A stretch of DNA of 64,000 nt. Origin: Cryptomeria japonica (Eukaryota > Streptophyta > Pinopsida > Cupressales > Cupressaceae). The position numbers were made by a program, and so were the translations under genes. How positions within the stretch are numbered: position 1 is the first letter of the stretch; each line of letters begins with the position of its first letter. The notes under the pieces were generated by a model. That model was not told the DNA's origin. It saw only the letters and a program-made list of their open reading frames with translations, and made no database searches. Location: assembly GCF_030272615.1 (NCBI RefSeq), contig NC_081410.1, positions 508,483,942 to 508,547,941 of the forward strand. The letters run 5' to 3'. Of the stretch, positions 1 to 11,200 are shown in pieces.

Positions 1-533
1 TTAAATTTTACATAATAAATCTTACATTTTCTCCCAGTAGTTCTTAAGTTCTGGTGGCATTAATGCATCCCTCAATATTCTGGCTGTTCTACCTCTGCTT
101 TGTTACAGTATAGTTGTCATTTGATTCACCGCATCTGTACACCATTTTCAATGTTTCAAAATATTTATGCTATGTTGTTCATGAGTTTTGTGTTTTTGGA
201 ATAACATCTACATTCTTACATAGTTATACCATTCATGGTAGGAAAGCTGGAAGTTGGCACATTTACTCAGTTGTAGTCGTAACTTCGCATGTGCAATAAG
301 TCAATAATTTTATTGCATATTTACTAAAATCTCCATCCACTTTGTATCTTTCACTGTTATTCGATCTTACAGCAAAACATTTTTTTTCTTAAATTTCTCC
401 ATCCATCGCAACATTGGACGAGTCCTGAAACTTAAAAACTATAACCTAATATTCAATCCTCAGACCTAAACTGCTCTTTCACAACATAAACGTTGGACAA
501 TATAAGATTAAAAAAAATCTTTTCATTACTTCT
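1..533. other. A/T-rich DNA without recognisable gene
   Basis: I see no coding region, RNA gene or element terminus in this stretch. It lies downstream of the minus-strand RPS8 remnant that begins at 764. If that remnant were a true gene, its later exons would fall here, but I could not find the central or C-terminal part of eS8 in any frame. Confidence 0.5.
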
Positions 534-764
534 TTTCCTAGTCGCAGCCTCAGAACCCTAGGAATAATTACCAGAATCCAACCTTAAAGCTCTCCATTTC
601 AAATTTGCTCCCCTCACACGTACCCTTCTAACTGTCTTGTTGCTTGAGAGCTTTGTCATTGCAGGCTGTCTTCCCAACTCGTACTTCCATTTTTTTTTCC
701 TCCATTGCTTCTTCTTTCCTCCTGTTGCATGTCTTTTGTGCATTGAATCTCATGAGATACCCAT
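534..764 (-). pseudogene. RPS8: 40S ribosomal protein eS8 (RPS8) N-terminal pseudogene fragment
   Basis: Read on the minus strand from an ATG at 764-762, the translation matches the start of the conserved small-subunit protein eS8: it opens MGIS, then [30 protein letters not shown] and [13 protein letters not shown]. eS8 is a structural protein of the cytosolic 40S ribosomal subunit. Two in-frame stops break it. TGA at 752-750 stands where the family has Arg (CGA to TGA fits), and TAG at 560-558 stands where it has Trp (TGG to TAG). Similarity ends after the ATRK stretch near 534, about 75 codons in, whereas the full protein is roughly 210-220 residues. The rest is absent or lies beyond an unseen intron. 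The two stops make a functional gene very unlikely. Whether it is a processed copy or a decayed genomic fragment cannot be told without intron positions in the parent gene. Confidence 0.88.
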
Positions 765-826
765 CATTTTAGCCGCAGAGAATAAACTCCTCTCCTGACT
801 ACTCCACTCCCATCATACCTTGTATC

Positions 827-878
827 AAAACGCCTCTGTCTTTGAATCAATCAAAACGCCTTTGTCTTTGAATCAATC
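827..878. repeat. 26-bp tandem duplication (2 copies)
   Basis: Two adjacent 26-base units, 827-852 and 853-878, differ at one position (CGCCTCTG against CGCCTTTG). They lie just upstream of the RPS8 remnant, in its former 5' flank. This looks like a simple local duplication. Confidence 0.85.
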
Positions 879-1481
879 ATTTTTCTTACTAGTAGCTTAT
901 ACGTTTGATTCCTTTGTAACAGTTTGTTACATGCATTATTTCTGAAAAACTTATTAGTTCGTATTTCATTTCATGCCATTAGTCTTTAAAAGTCTTACTC
1001 TTTAAATGTTTGGAAGTTTAAGTCTTTATCTTCCACGTATAAAGTATAGCTTACTTTATTTAAAATAAAAAGTTTAAGTTCTTTTCTTATTAATTCATAC
1101 ATTAAAAAGTTTATACATATTTTTAATATATAAAAAGTTTTTTAAAGTTTTTTTAAAAAAACAATTTTTTTAATTATATAAACTTTTTTTATATAAATAG
1201 TTTCTTTCTAATTAAAAATTTAAAGTTTTTTAATAAAGTTTGTTTAACTAAAATTTAAGTTTTAAAATTTATTATTACAAATTTCAAATTAATATTTTAT
1301 TCTTTTTTCATAAATATTTTTAAATATTTTGTTATTTTAAAAAATAAAATAAAATAAAATAAAAAATTTTGTTAATCAAATTTGTTTATTTTTTTAATCA
1401 AGGAGGTTAAAATTTTTATTTTTTTTTCCAAGAGGGCATTTTTTTCAATATTAAGCATAATTTGTTCATTATTTTGCTATC
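879..1481. other. Very A/T-rich stretch where the Copia-1 5' LTR would be expected
   Basis: From about 1020 to 1480 the sequence is dominated by runs of A and T. It contains neither a copy of the 3' LTR start (TGTTAGAATATT at 5623) nor a tRNA-Met primer site (TGGTATCAGAGC). The upstream LTR and leader of Copia-1 are therefore missing or beyond recognition. Confidence 0.6.
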
Positions 1482-4400
1482 ATGTCTACATTAATTCCGG
1501 AAATTAAATTAAATAGTTCCAATTATCATTCATGGAAAACACATATCTCGTTTATCTTTCGTTTCAAACACCTTTTGGATGTTGCGACTGATAAAACATT
1601 TGAACCCGCTACAACTGCTCCTCAAGCTGACCTAGATAGATGGAAGACTCAAAATGAGGAAGCACTTGGTTTAATTGGTATTTCAATGGTTCCTGATTTG
1701 TATGTTTTAATTGGAAATTGTACAAAAGTGCATGAAGCTTGGGAAATTTTAAAAACAACTTATGATAGCTCAAATGAATCCCGAAAAATTCAACTTCAAG
1801 ATCAACTTGAAGATCTAAGGTATACGGATTTTAAAACTATGGATGAATTCTTATTAAAGTTTGATTCTGTTAATAGTCAATTAACTGGTTTAGGAGTTAC
1901 TCTTGCTGATTTACGTTTAATTCATCTTATTCTTAAAAAATGTCTTCCTCGTCAATTTCAACAATTTATTACGAATATTCATGCTCAACTTGCTATTCCT
2001 AGCTTAGCTACTCAATTAACATATGATATTTTTCATAATTTATTGCTTCAAGAGGAAGCTAAATTAATTCAATTTGGTACTCTTAAAAGTAGTGAACATG
2101 CTTTTATGTCTAAAAATCAAAATCATAATAATAATTTTAGATCCAATAATAATAAACATAATCATAATCATAATAATAATCATAATAATAATCACAAATC
2201 TTCTAATTATCAATCTCATTCTAAATCCTATCATAACAATTCTCATAATAATAATCATAATAATACGTACAATAATCCAAGGAATAATTCTCAAACAAGA
2301 CCCCATTGCACATATTGTGGGAAAGATGGACATATTACTAATAATTGTTTTAAGAAACAAAATGGTAAAAAGCCCATGAATCAAAATAATCAAAATAATC
2401 AACATAAACCTCATTATAAGAAAGGTAATAATAATGGTAATTCATCTCGTCATGCATTTACATGTACTTATAATGTTTCTCAACCACTTGAGTGGATTAT
2501 TGATTATGGTGCATCTCAACATGTTACTTCTCATAAAGAATGTTTTGAATCTTTGCATCCCGATACTTCTAATATTCCTGTTCAATTAGCTAATAATCAT
2601 AGTTGTAAAGTTGAAGCTATTGGTGATGTGAATGTTCCTAATGGGAAATTACATGATGTTCTTTATGTTCCTGAATTAAAATCAAATTTGATTTCAGTTC
2701 CTAAACTTTGTCAAGATTATAAGATTAACTTTTATAGGGGCATATGTTATATCATTGATCCAAACACTAATCATGTTATTGCTACTGCTAAAATGGATAG
2801 TGATAACTTATTCAAGTTCTATGAATTTGCTCCTCCAAAGTATTCTTTGCTTACTACTGTTGATTTTACTATATGGCATGAAAGACTTGGCCATCTCAAT
2901 TCTGATTATATTTCATTGATGCAAAAAGCAAATATGGTTGATGGATTGCCTAGTATTGTTCCTTCTCAAATTGTTTGCAATGGTTGTATGAGTGGTAAGA
3001 TGCATAGGGAACCCTTTCCTCATGGTCAATCTTGGAGGGCATATACTAAATTGCATCTAGTTCATAGTGATCTCTTGGGTCCCATGGAGAATCCCTCCAT
3101 CCAAGGTTCAAGGTATGCACTTACCTTTGTTGATGATTTTTCCAGGAGAACATGGATATATTTCCTTCATAGTAAGGATCAAGTGCTTGATGTTTTTACT
3201 GAATTTCATATGCTTGTAGAAAGGCAATCTGGTTCTAAAATTAAGATTCTTCGTACTGACAATGGAAGAGAATATGTCAATAATGTATTTAATGCTTATT
3301 TGAAATCTTTTGGAATTAAACATGAGCTTACCGTTCCTTATACACCACAACAAAATGGTGTGGCAGAACGGAAGCATAGGACAATTGTTGAAATGGCTAG
3401 ATGTTTATTGCATGCTAAAAATATGGATTACAAGTTTTGGGCTGAAGCTATGGCTTGTGCAACATATTTAATTAATAGAACACCTACCAAAGCCTTAAAG
3501 GATAAAACTCCTAAAGAAGCTTGGTCTGGTAGAAAGCCTAATTTGCAAAATTTAAGAATTTTTGGTTCCATAGCTTATGTTCACAAACCTAAGGAGAAAA
3601 GAAAAAAATTAGATGCTAAATCTTCTCCTTTTATTTTTGTTGGTTATGATGAAAATACTAAAGGTTATAGAGTTTACAATCCTATTACTAACAAGGTAAA
3701 AGTTGCAAGAGATGTTTGTATTGCAGAAAAAGGCATTCATGATTGTTCTAAAGTGGAGGATGATGAACTTGGTCAAACCAAAGTTGTGCTTGTGGAGGAC
3801 CAACCTCCTTCTCTTAACCCTACTCCTAATGCATCTCTTTCTATTCCTTCTAGTGATAGTGATGATGATAATAATAACTCTACTCCTCATGACTCTTCTT
3901 CTAGTGATGAATCCATTACTTCTAAAAGAAGACCTAAATGGTTTAAATCTTTAATTCAAGATAGTGATGAATACTTAGCTAGAATGGATAAACTTCAAGC
4001 TAGGAGAGTTAATTATTGTAATTATGCTTTAATGACTACTATTATGAATTCTAATGATCCTAAAACATTTGATCAAGCTAAAAATCAACCGCATTGGCAA
4101 AAAGCAATGAAGGAAGAATATGATACTTTAACTTCTAACCAAACTTGGGATTTAGTTCCCTTGCCTCATGGTAAAAATCTTGTTTCTTGCAAGTGGCTTT
4201 ATAAAACTAAATTGAATGCTAATAATCAAGTTAGTAAATTTAAAGCTAGATTAGTTGCTAGAGGTTTTTCTCAAATTGAAGGCTTAGATTATACTGAAAC
4301 TTTTGCTCCTATTGCTAAAATGCCTACAATTAAACTTGTGCTTGCTTTAGCTTCTAGAATGAATTGGCCTATTCACCAAATGGATGTTAAAAGTGCTTTT

Positions 4401-5615
4401 CTTAATGGTGATTTACATGAGAAAATTTATATGTCTCAACCTCCTGGTTTTATTAAAGAAGGTAATGCACACTTAGTTTGTAAATTAAAGAAATCAATTT
4501 ATGGATTAAAGCAATCTCCTAGGGAGTGGTATTCCAAGATTAATGAATTCTTTCTTTCTCAAGGCTTTATTAGAAGTAAAAATGATCCTAACTTGTATAT
4601 TAAACATAGTGAAGATGATATTATAATTATTATCTTGTATGTAGATGATTTGATTCTTACTTCAAGTTCCAATACTTTGATTTCTGATATTAAGTTTCAA
4701 CTTAATCAAAAATTTCAAATGACTGATCTAGGTCTTCTACATTATTTCTTAGGAATGCAAATTTGGCAAACCTCTAAAGGAATTTTCTTATCTTAAAGTA
4801 AATATGCTCAAGATCTCATAGATAAGTTTAAAATGAATGATGCTCATCATGTTTCAATTCCTATTGAATTAGGCACTAAGTTAATGCTTGATATGCAAAC
4901 TCCTCTTGTTGATCCTACTTTGTATAGACAATTAGTTGGAAGTTTAAATTATTTAACTCTTACTAGGCCAGATATTGCTTATAGTGTTGGTTTGGTTTCA
5001 AGATTCATGTCTAAACCTCAACAAACACACTTTAAAGTTGCTAAAAGAATTCTAAGATATATTAAAGGAACTATTAATGTAGGTTTGTTTTATTATACAA
5101 ATTCTGATTTTACTTTAAAAGGTTTTACTGATTCCGATCTAGGTGGAGATCCCAATGATGGGAAATCTACTTGTGGTTATTGTTTTTTTGTTGGTTCAGG
5201 AGCAATTTCTTGGAATAGTAAAAAGCAACAATCTACCTCTCTTGGATCCACTGAAGCTGAGTACAAAGGATGCACTAATGCTTCCAAAGAAGTCTTGTGG
5301 CTTAGAAGACTACTTGAAGATTTGGGTCTACCTCAACACGAACCAACTCCATTGTATTGTGACAACCAAAGTGCCATTGCCTTGGCTAAAAATCCAGTTT
5401 TCCATGCAAGAACAAAACACATTGCTCTCCAACACCACTTTATTAGAGAACAAATTGAAGACAAGCAAGTTTCACTCCTCTATTGCAAGGGGGAAGACCA
5501 AGTTGTAGATATTTTGACCAAGCCACTTTGTAAAGAAAAGTTCCAATTTCATTGTAAAAATCTTGGATTACAACCCATTGAAGGGTTTGATGTAAGCTCC
5601 CCAAGTAAAGCTTAA
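1482..5615 (+). pseudogene. Copia-1 gag-pol polyprotein, nearly open, one internal stop
   Basis: One frame of 1,378 codons encodes a complete Ty1/Copia polyprotein, the self-replication machinery of an LTR retrotransposon. Order: gag (UBN2-like, about residues 40-200); an Asn/His-rich tract (about 208-275); a CCHC zinc knuckle at 276-289; protease at 341-343; integrase with its zinc-binding pair from His466 and catalytic Asp530, Asp593, Glu629 (spacing D-35-E); reverse transcriptase with YVDD near 1053; RNase H to the end. The only stop is TAA at 4794-4796 (codon 1105), where relatives have Gln in GIFLSQSKY. The frame resumes at once and runs to TAA at 5613-5615. The protease triad reads Asp-Tyr-Gly instead of Asp-Ser/Thr-Gly, so proteolytic processing was probably lost too. 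Gag has no frameshift, so this copy looks younger than the other Copias here. I start at ATG 1482 because the family N-terminus begins there. Confidence 0.93.
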
Positions 5616-5622
5616 GGGGGGG
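5614..5622 (+). promoter_or_regulatory. Copia-1 polypurine tract
   Basis: AAGGGGGGG overlaps the end of the pol stop codon and directly precedes the 3' LTR start TGTTAG. This is the plus-strand primer site used in reverse transcription of LTR elements. Confidence 0.8.
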
Positions 5623-6251
5623 TGTTAGAATATTTAATCTTTACTTAGCTTAGGTTTATTTTTATTTAGTTTAGGATATTCCTTTGGAATTCCTACATGT
5701 AATTTGTCCTCTAGTACATGTGTGAGGACAAGTCATTTCTTTTATTTTCCTTTATTAAGGAATATTAGATTTCCTCCATAAGAGGATGTGGACACATGGC
5801 ACACACATTTTATGAATGCTGGCATCATAGATTTGGGAGTTACTTTGTAACTCCTCTCCTCATCTCTTTTTAAGAGATGTCTCCTCTCTCATTTCTTCTT
5901 AATGACAATATTGTAAAGAGCTTCTTGCTCTCTCTCTCTCTCTCTCATTTTAGGCATTGCCTCATTCATAATATCACAAGGGGTTTTTCTTTGCTTTTCC
6001 CCTTTCAAAAGTTCTTGTGCCTCCTTCTTCACATTTGGGTGATGCTCCAAGGTTTTTGCTTTTCTCTTGGTAACAATTACTTCATCATAAACTTTCTTGG
6101 ATTAATTTTCCTTTCCTTGCTCTTGTATTTCCTTACATATGATAACTCGTTGTACCATTGTGTTGTGTTTAATTTTTACTTTTTTAAATATTTGCACTTT
6201 ATTCTTGTGTTTTAGTTTAATCCCTTCGGGGTTTCCTGGCGGGGCATTACA
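5623..6251 (+). repeat. Copia-1 3' LTR
   Basis: The LTR starts TGTTAG right after the polypurine tract and most plausibly ends at ...CATTACA (6251), giving TG...CA termini and about 629 bp. It contains a CT microsatellite (about 5928-5946) in its transcribed part. The right end is inferred, because no second LTR exists in the window to align with, and an (AC)n repeat begins just beyond it. Confidence 0.7.
5928..5946. repeat. (CT)n microsatellite inside Copia-1 LTR
   Basis: About nine CT dinucleotides in a row lie within the LTR. Pyrimidine runs of this kind are common in plant 5' untranslated and promoter regions; no specific function can be read from it. Confidence 0.85.
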
Positions 6252-6260
6252 TATATATAA

Positions 6261-6284
6261 ACACACACACACACACACACACAC
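6261..6284. repeat. (AC)12 microsatellite
   Basis: Twelve AC repeats follow a short ATATATATAA run directly after the presumed LTR end. Their position suggests expansion at or near the insertion junction. Confidence 0.9.
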
Positions 6285-6933
6285 TTGATAAGAAATTATA
6301 AATGGACACTTGGGGTTAATAAATTAATTTAAAACTAGAGACTTGTATAAATTTAAAAAATAGTAAAATGACCATGTTGGTAAATAGATACATATGACTA
6401 TTAAATTAATATTAATATAAAGAATTTATATTAATATTAATAAGATGACGTTGGAAAATTCATAATTAAGGAATACATTTAGCAATAAAGTTATAATGGT
6501 ATTGTTTGAGTTATTTTAATTAGCTCTAAATGAAAAATAGACTTAAATAGTTATTTCAAGGGGGAATTGAATTATAATCCTTTGGGAAGTTATATTTTAA
6601 GTGAATGGAGCTATTTCAAGCACTAAGTTGTGAATTAATAAATAATTTAATTAACCAAAATAAAGTATCGTTGTCAACTCTAGGGATGGTATCTTTAATT
6701 TATTTCAAAGAACTAATCCCTATTAAATGTAATGGCTTAAGGGGTTAAACTTACCCTACATAGTCAATGTGTGTTGCATGTTGCCATTTTAATTAGAATT
6801 TTAAAAAAGCATTTAATTGTTCCCATTGAAGATCACATTAAGTTGACACTAGAATAATCAAGATAGTGAAACTAAGTGACCAACCACATCTTCACATTAC
6901 ATAAACACAAGTAATTAAGCCTTTAAAAAAAAA
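6285..6933. other. A/T-rich DNA, nothing assignable
   Basis: No ORF with family character and no element terminus was seen. It separates Copia-1 from the truncated LTR of Copia-2. Confidence 0.5.
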
Positions 6934-7184
6934 ATGTTGTTGTGTTTTTGTCCTAAAGTTTGGGCACAACAAAGTATCATCTTATTGTGGGTAGGTTCCC
7001 ACTGTGGTTTTTCCCTTAACTGGGTTTTCCACATCAAAATCTTGGTGTTGTGTGTTGTGCTACCATTTTGCTTATCTATGTTATTGCTACAGTTTTTTAG
7101 ATCTATTTTGTGGTTAAGTTTATAATCCGATGAAGATTGATTCACCCCTCCCCCCCTCTTAGTTTTCGTATGTTGCTGCTAACA
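6934..7184 (+). repeat. Copia-2 5' LTR, 3' part only
   Basis: This resembles the final third of the Copia-3 and Copia-4 LTRs: GTATCATCTTATTGTGGGTA, then the TTTCCACAT stretch, the GATTCACCCC C-rich tract and a TAACA end. The 5' portion, including TGTTGG, is missing. The left limit is set where similarity fades near 6934. Confidence 0.75.
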
Positions 7185-7186
7185 AT

Positions 7187-7198
7187 TGTTATCAAAGC
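7187..7198 (+). promoter_or_regulatory. Copia-2 primer binding site (tRNA-iMet)
   Basis: TGTTATCAAAGC follows the LTR end by two bases and differs at two positions from the TGGTATCAGAGC site of Copia-3 and Copia-4. It would prime minus-strand synthesis from initiator tRNA-Met. Confidence 0.75.
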
Positions 7199-7220
7199 TA
7201 GATCCTCAGGAAGAAGATTA

Positions 7221-8017
7221 TGTTGGAATCAATCACAGTCCCAAAGACACTAAGAGGGGGGGGGGGGGGGGTGAATCAGTGTCTAATTGGTTTACAAAAT
7301 ATTTAAACTTATTAAGAAATTTGTATCCCAAAATAGTGTACCGATAAATAAGAATTAATGCAACAAATAAGAATAACAGAGGTAGCATAGAGAACAAACC
7401 ATAACACAAGATATTTAATGAGGAAACCCAGCGTGGGAAAAACCTTGGTGGGATTTGTGAATGGCCAATGAATAAATATTACTTACAATGAGGGGTCTGC
7501 ACATACAGGAAGGCTAGCAGCCTAGAGCTCATTGCTCAATCACAAAACAGAAGTCTCACTGACTTACAAAATGGATTATCAAAAACCAATACAATGTACT
7601 ACTTCAAACCAACATCAACTATGCTAGGTTTAGTATCGGTTTAAGCTCAGTCTATTACAAAAACCTTCGCTATCAACTATATCAAAATATCATCTATCCT
7701 TTCATCATCTCCTCTATCTCTCTTATTTTCTTTTCTCAAAATGACCTATAAGATCTCATGCATATATATGAGTCTTTTATAATATGCCATGTTAGCTTTT
7801 ACAAAATATAATTACAATATAAAATAATAAACAAAGTTTATTCCATGTTGGCCTGAGTGCCGGTACACATTATTGCTGATGTCAGTGAGGTGCCTGCCGG
7901 TGTATGTAGAATTGTATTGCCAGTGTCGGTAACTGTCGGTGGGTCGACAGATGTTTGCCAGTTGGTTGTCATCAATGACAACATCAGATATTCTCATAAG
8001 AGTGTGGAATGCCAACA
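7221..8017 (-). repeat. NA-1 3' LTR (left end on plus strand)
   Basis: 797 bp; on the plus strand it begins TGTTGGAATC and ends ...ATGCCAACA. It contains a 16-G run at 7256-7271, the U5 C-tract when read on the minus strand. Near its other end lies the U3 palindrome TTGTCATCAATGACAA (7966-7981). It aligns along its length with 13089-13907. Confidence 0.92.
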
Positions 8018-8031
8018 ATCTCCCCCTTTGG
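8018..8031 (-). promoter_or_regulatory. NA-1 polypurine tract
   Basis: Minus strand CCAAAGGGGGAGAT directly precedes the 3' LTR. The same 14 bases precede the 3' LTR of the autonomous Copia-3 (21961-21974). Two further CAAAGGGGGAG or CAGGGGGAG tracts lie at 8158-8170 and 8110-8118. Confidence 0.85.
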
Positions 8032-8283
8032 CATTGATGGCAACACTCATGAGAAAAATCCAAAAACTATTCCAAAAACTGAAGTCCAAAAAGTTTCCAA
8101 AAAGATCTGCTCCCCCTGAGCAAGTGATCTCCTTTGAAGAAGTATTTTGCTCTCCACTACTCCCCCTTTGACATCAATGACAAAGGTTGTCAAAAATAGT
8201 CAAATGAGTGCAAAAATTTACCTCAAACTTTGTAACCAGTTGGTTACAATCTAAAAGATATCTGCCAAAACCAAATTGAAACT

Positions 8284-11200
8284 CTACATAGACCTTTTGT
8301 TGTCCTTCAAAGTGGCCTCAATTTGTTGGATCGTGTCGATGAGATAATGCATGTGATATTCTGGTGATCGTTCTTCTTGAAGTAATGCCTTAGATATTTC
8401 TATTCTCTGGGAAATAAGATTGTCCAACTTAGGACCAAGCTTATTTTTAAGCTCTCTGGCATTAGACCTTATCCTTGCCTTTTCTCTTTCAAGTTTCTCT
8501 AATTTTTCATCAAATCCCGCCATTTATTGCTAAAAAATTGATATGTGACCAAATGAACCAATTGTGTTAACTGCTATGTCATCAATTTCATTTTGTGTTT
8601 TACTAACCTCCTTGTCTATGTCCTCTGTCAGAAGGTGAGGTTTGCATGTTTCCTTATATAGCTCTTTGTACTCCAAAATAGTAGAGTTCAATGTTGGTAA
8701 TAATGTATTTAGGTGTTTAGTGCGGTTCTTTATGGTGCCATCAAAGAATTTGTTCTTTTCTTTTTCAACTCTGTCATTTATTGTGTCCTCATTCACTTTA
8801 TCAACCGTTATTACATTGTCAACAATAAATTTGGACAATGTGTCCAATTTGCCTAAAGAATCCTTAATATTATCTATGCTACAATTAGGTGAAATCAATT
8901 TAAGAATAGGTACAATGTTATCAATTGCCTTGTAGGCCAAAGCATTGCAATCTATTATTTTTTATTGAATCCAAGTGTACCTCTGTAACATTTTTAGGTC
9001 TAAATTCACTTGAAGTGCCAAAAGTCTCACCAATTTCCTTTATTAGCTTTGTGCTTCCATCAGTTGTAACCATTTTACTTCTGTTTACCTCTAGTGGATC
9101 AGTCTGTGTTTGCATCTCAACTAGCAAGGGTTTCTCAGACTATTTTGATGTCTCAATTAATGCTGGTTTCTTTGTCTCAGTATGTTTCTTAGTAAGTTCT
9201 GTCGGTATCTCAGTCTCCAGCGGCCCTGTACCAACATCTGTTCCTTTAGTAGGTTTCTCTGTTTCTAATGATTTCTCTGTTTGGGTTGGGATCTCAACCT
9301 CAACAGTCTCTATCGGTTTCTCATCCATGTTGCCACAGTCAACATTGTCATCCTTAACCTCTACACTATCCTTTTCCACAACAATATCCACTTCCTGAGT
9401 ATCCACATTCATGGTGAATAGTATCTCAGATTCAGGATTAGTGTCATCATGTGTGACACCTTTAATGTTAATAACCGGTGGATCATCTGTATGTACCGGT
9501 ATAGTATCCCAAGGTGGTGGTAAATTGTCAATGATCTTGATGTTTGGGATACCACCAACTTTACCTTTTCCCTTATCCTTATCCTTCTAAAACACTTTAA
9601 ATGTTTTCTTTGGCTGGTTCATTTCCTCTTGTTTTTCCTTCTCCACAAAAAATATATCCCTGTTATCAGCAGTTTCATCTACAATCTCTTTTACTCTTCT
9701 TGCCATTAAACTTACTTACTGGTGACCACTGACAAAAACAAATTGGTTAGCCTCAGAGATTAATTCATCTATTTCTTCTTTTGAATTCACAAGATGTACA
9801 GCTAGAAGTTTCTCAACTTTTAGTTTCTTATCTAAGTCCATTATTGCAATCCATTTAGCTTCCAATCTCCTATATAGCTCATTGGGTAAGTCATCCATAA
9901 TTTTAATTAAAACCATTTTGTATATGTCTAGATGTAAAATAATACCATTCTCAATGCTTTACCTGTCTGAATAATTAAATGTGTTATACAGTTGGTGTAC
10001 ATTGGCCAAATTTCCATCATTAGTTATTTCATTTAGTAAATCATCTAAAGAAGGAGTAATAGGTTGTTGTTTCTTCTTTGTTGTTAATTTATTTGGTGTT
10101 CCCCTTATTGCCTATTGTTTCTTCCTTAAAGTCCTTGTTCTCTTAGGTGAAGGAGAGAGTACCGGTGAAGGTTTTCCCTTCCTCCTTTCTACTCTTTTAA
10201 ACTTTGTTGCCTTGTCACTGTCGGTTCTAGAAATTGTGCCTCCGATTGCAGTCCTTCAAGTTCACTAGACGATATGCCATTTATGTTCATTACATTTTAT
10301 TTGATTTTCTTAACTTTCTTAGAAGCATCTCTCATATATTTTTCTCTTTTCTTTTTTTGCTTCAATGTTTTTACATCACTTTCAATAGTTTTAGCACTAC
10401 CAAAAACTTGTTCTGATGGTTCTCTTCGTGCATCCAATAATGCTTTAGCATATGTTTCCAAAATGTTAAGATCTACCTCATATCCCATTTCTGTCACCCA
10501 GACAGTCCTAGGGAGTATAGCTTCCATCCATGTCTCATCTCTCTTGATAACAAAACAGATTTCTTTTCCATACTTGTCCACTACACTCTGTGGTAGCCTT
10601 TCTCTAGTTTTCATTTTAGCCTGGAAGGTTTTGAAATATTCAATTATGTTGTTGTCCTTTTTAGTTCCCATGCTGGTAAAAGCTTCTTGTAATTGTTTTC
10701 CTACCGGTATATCATATCCAAAGTCTTTCGGTCATGTATCGGGGATTTCCTTAGTGAAATACAACATCAAACATACCAAAAGGTTTCCAAATCGGAATGT
10801 CCCTTTCTAATCTCCTTTAATCTTCTTCAAATTATCCATGAGTTCATCTTTTAGCCATTCACACACATCTATCATTTCATTGTTGTTGACCATCTCATAA
10901 GCACTATTTATACAAAGACTAGAAACTGAATTTAGTTTGTTAGCATGTGTAGTCTTGTAACCTAGCACCATACTCACAAGTCTCACATTGATGTCTTTGA
11001 TATCATTCACTCTCAATGATCTATTGTCAGATGTTGCTCCCATTAGGGTCATCACTTTGTTGTTAGGGATGTTCTTTGTTTTGTCAGGTCTGCAGTCGGT
11101 TGAGGGTAAACCAGTTACTGCCCTAATTGCTTGTCGGGTAAATTTGCAGACATAATCCAACCATAGAAATTCTCCATGTGCTCTACTCAAGACAATTCTT

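Noticed and set aside
2064-2414. Long Ile-rich frames on both strands inside Copia-1 gag
   Set aside because: They are shadows of the AAT/CAT repeat that encodes the Asn/His tract; no independent gene.
6102-6284. Cys/Val-rich short frame
   Set aside because: Product of the (AC)12 microsatellite read on the minus strand.
8925-9398. Ser/Thr/Val-rich plus-strand frame, 157 codons, also at 61863-62210
   Set aside because: Antisense of the acidic Thr/Glu/Pro linker of ORF2; conserved because ORF2 is.
9981-10268. Hydrophobic plus-strand frame that could suggest a membrane protein
   Set aside because: It is the complement of the basic/acidic ORF2 of NA-1; hydrophobicity is an antisense effect.
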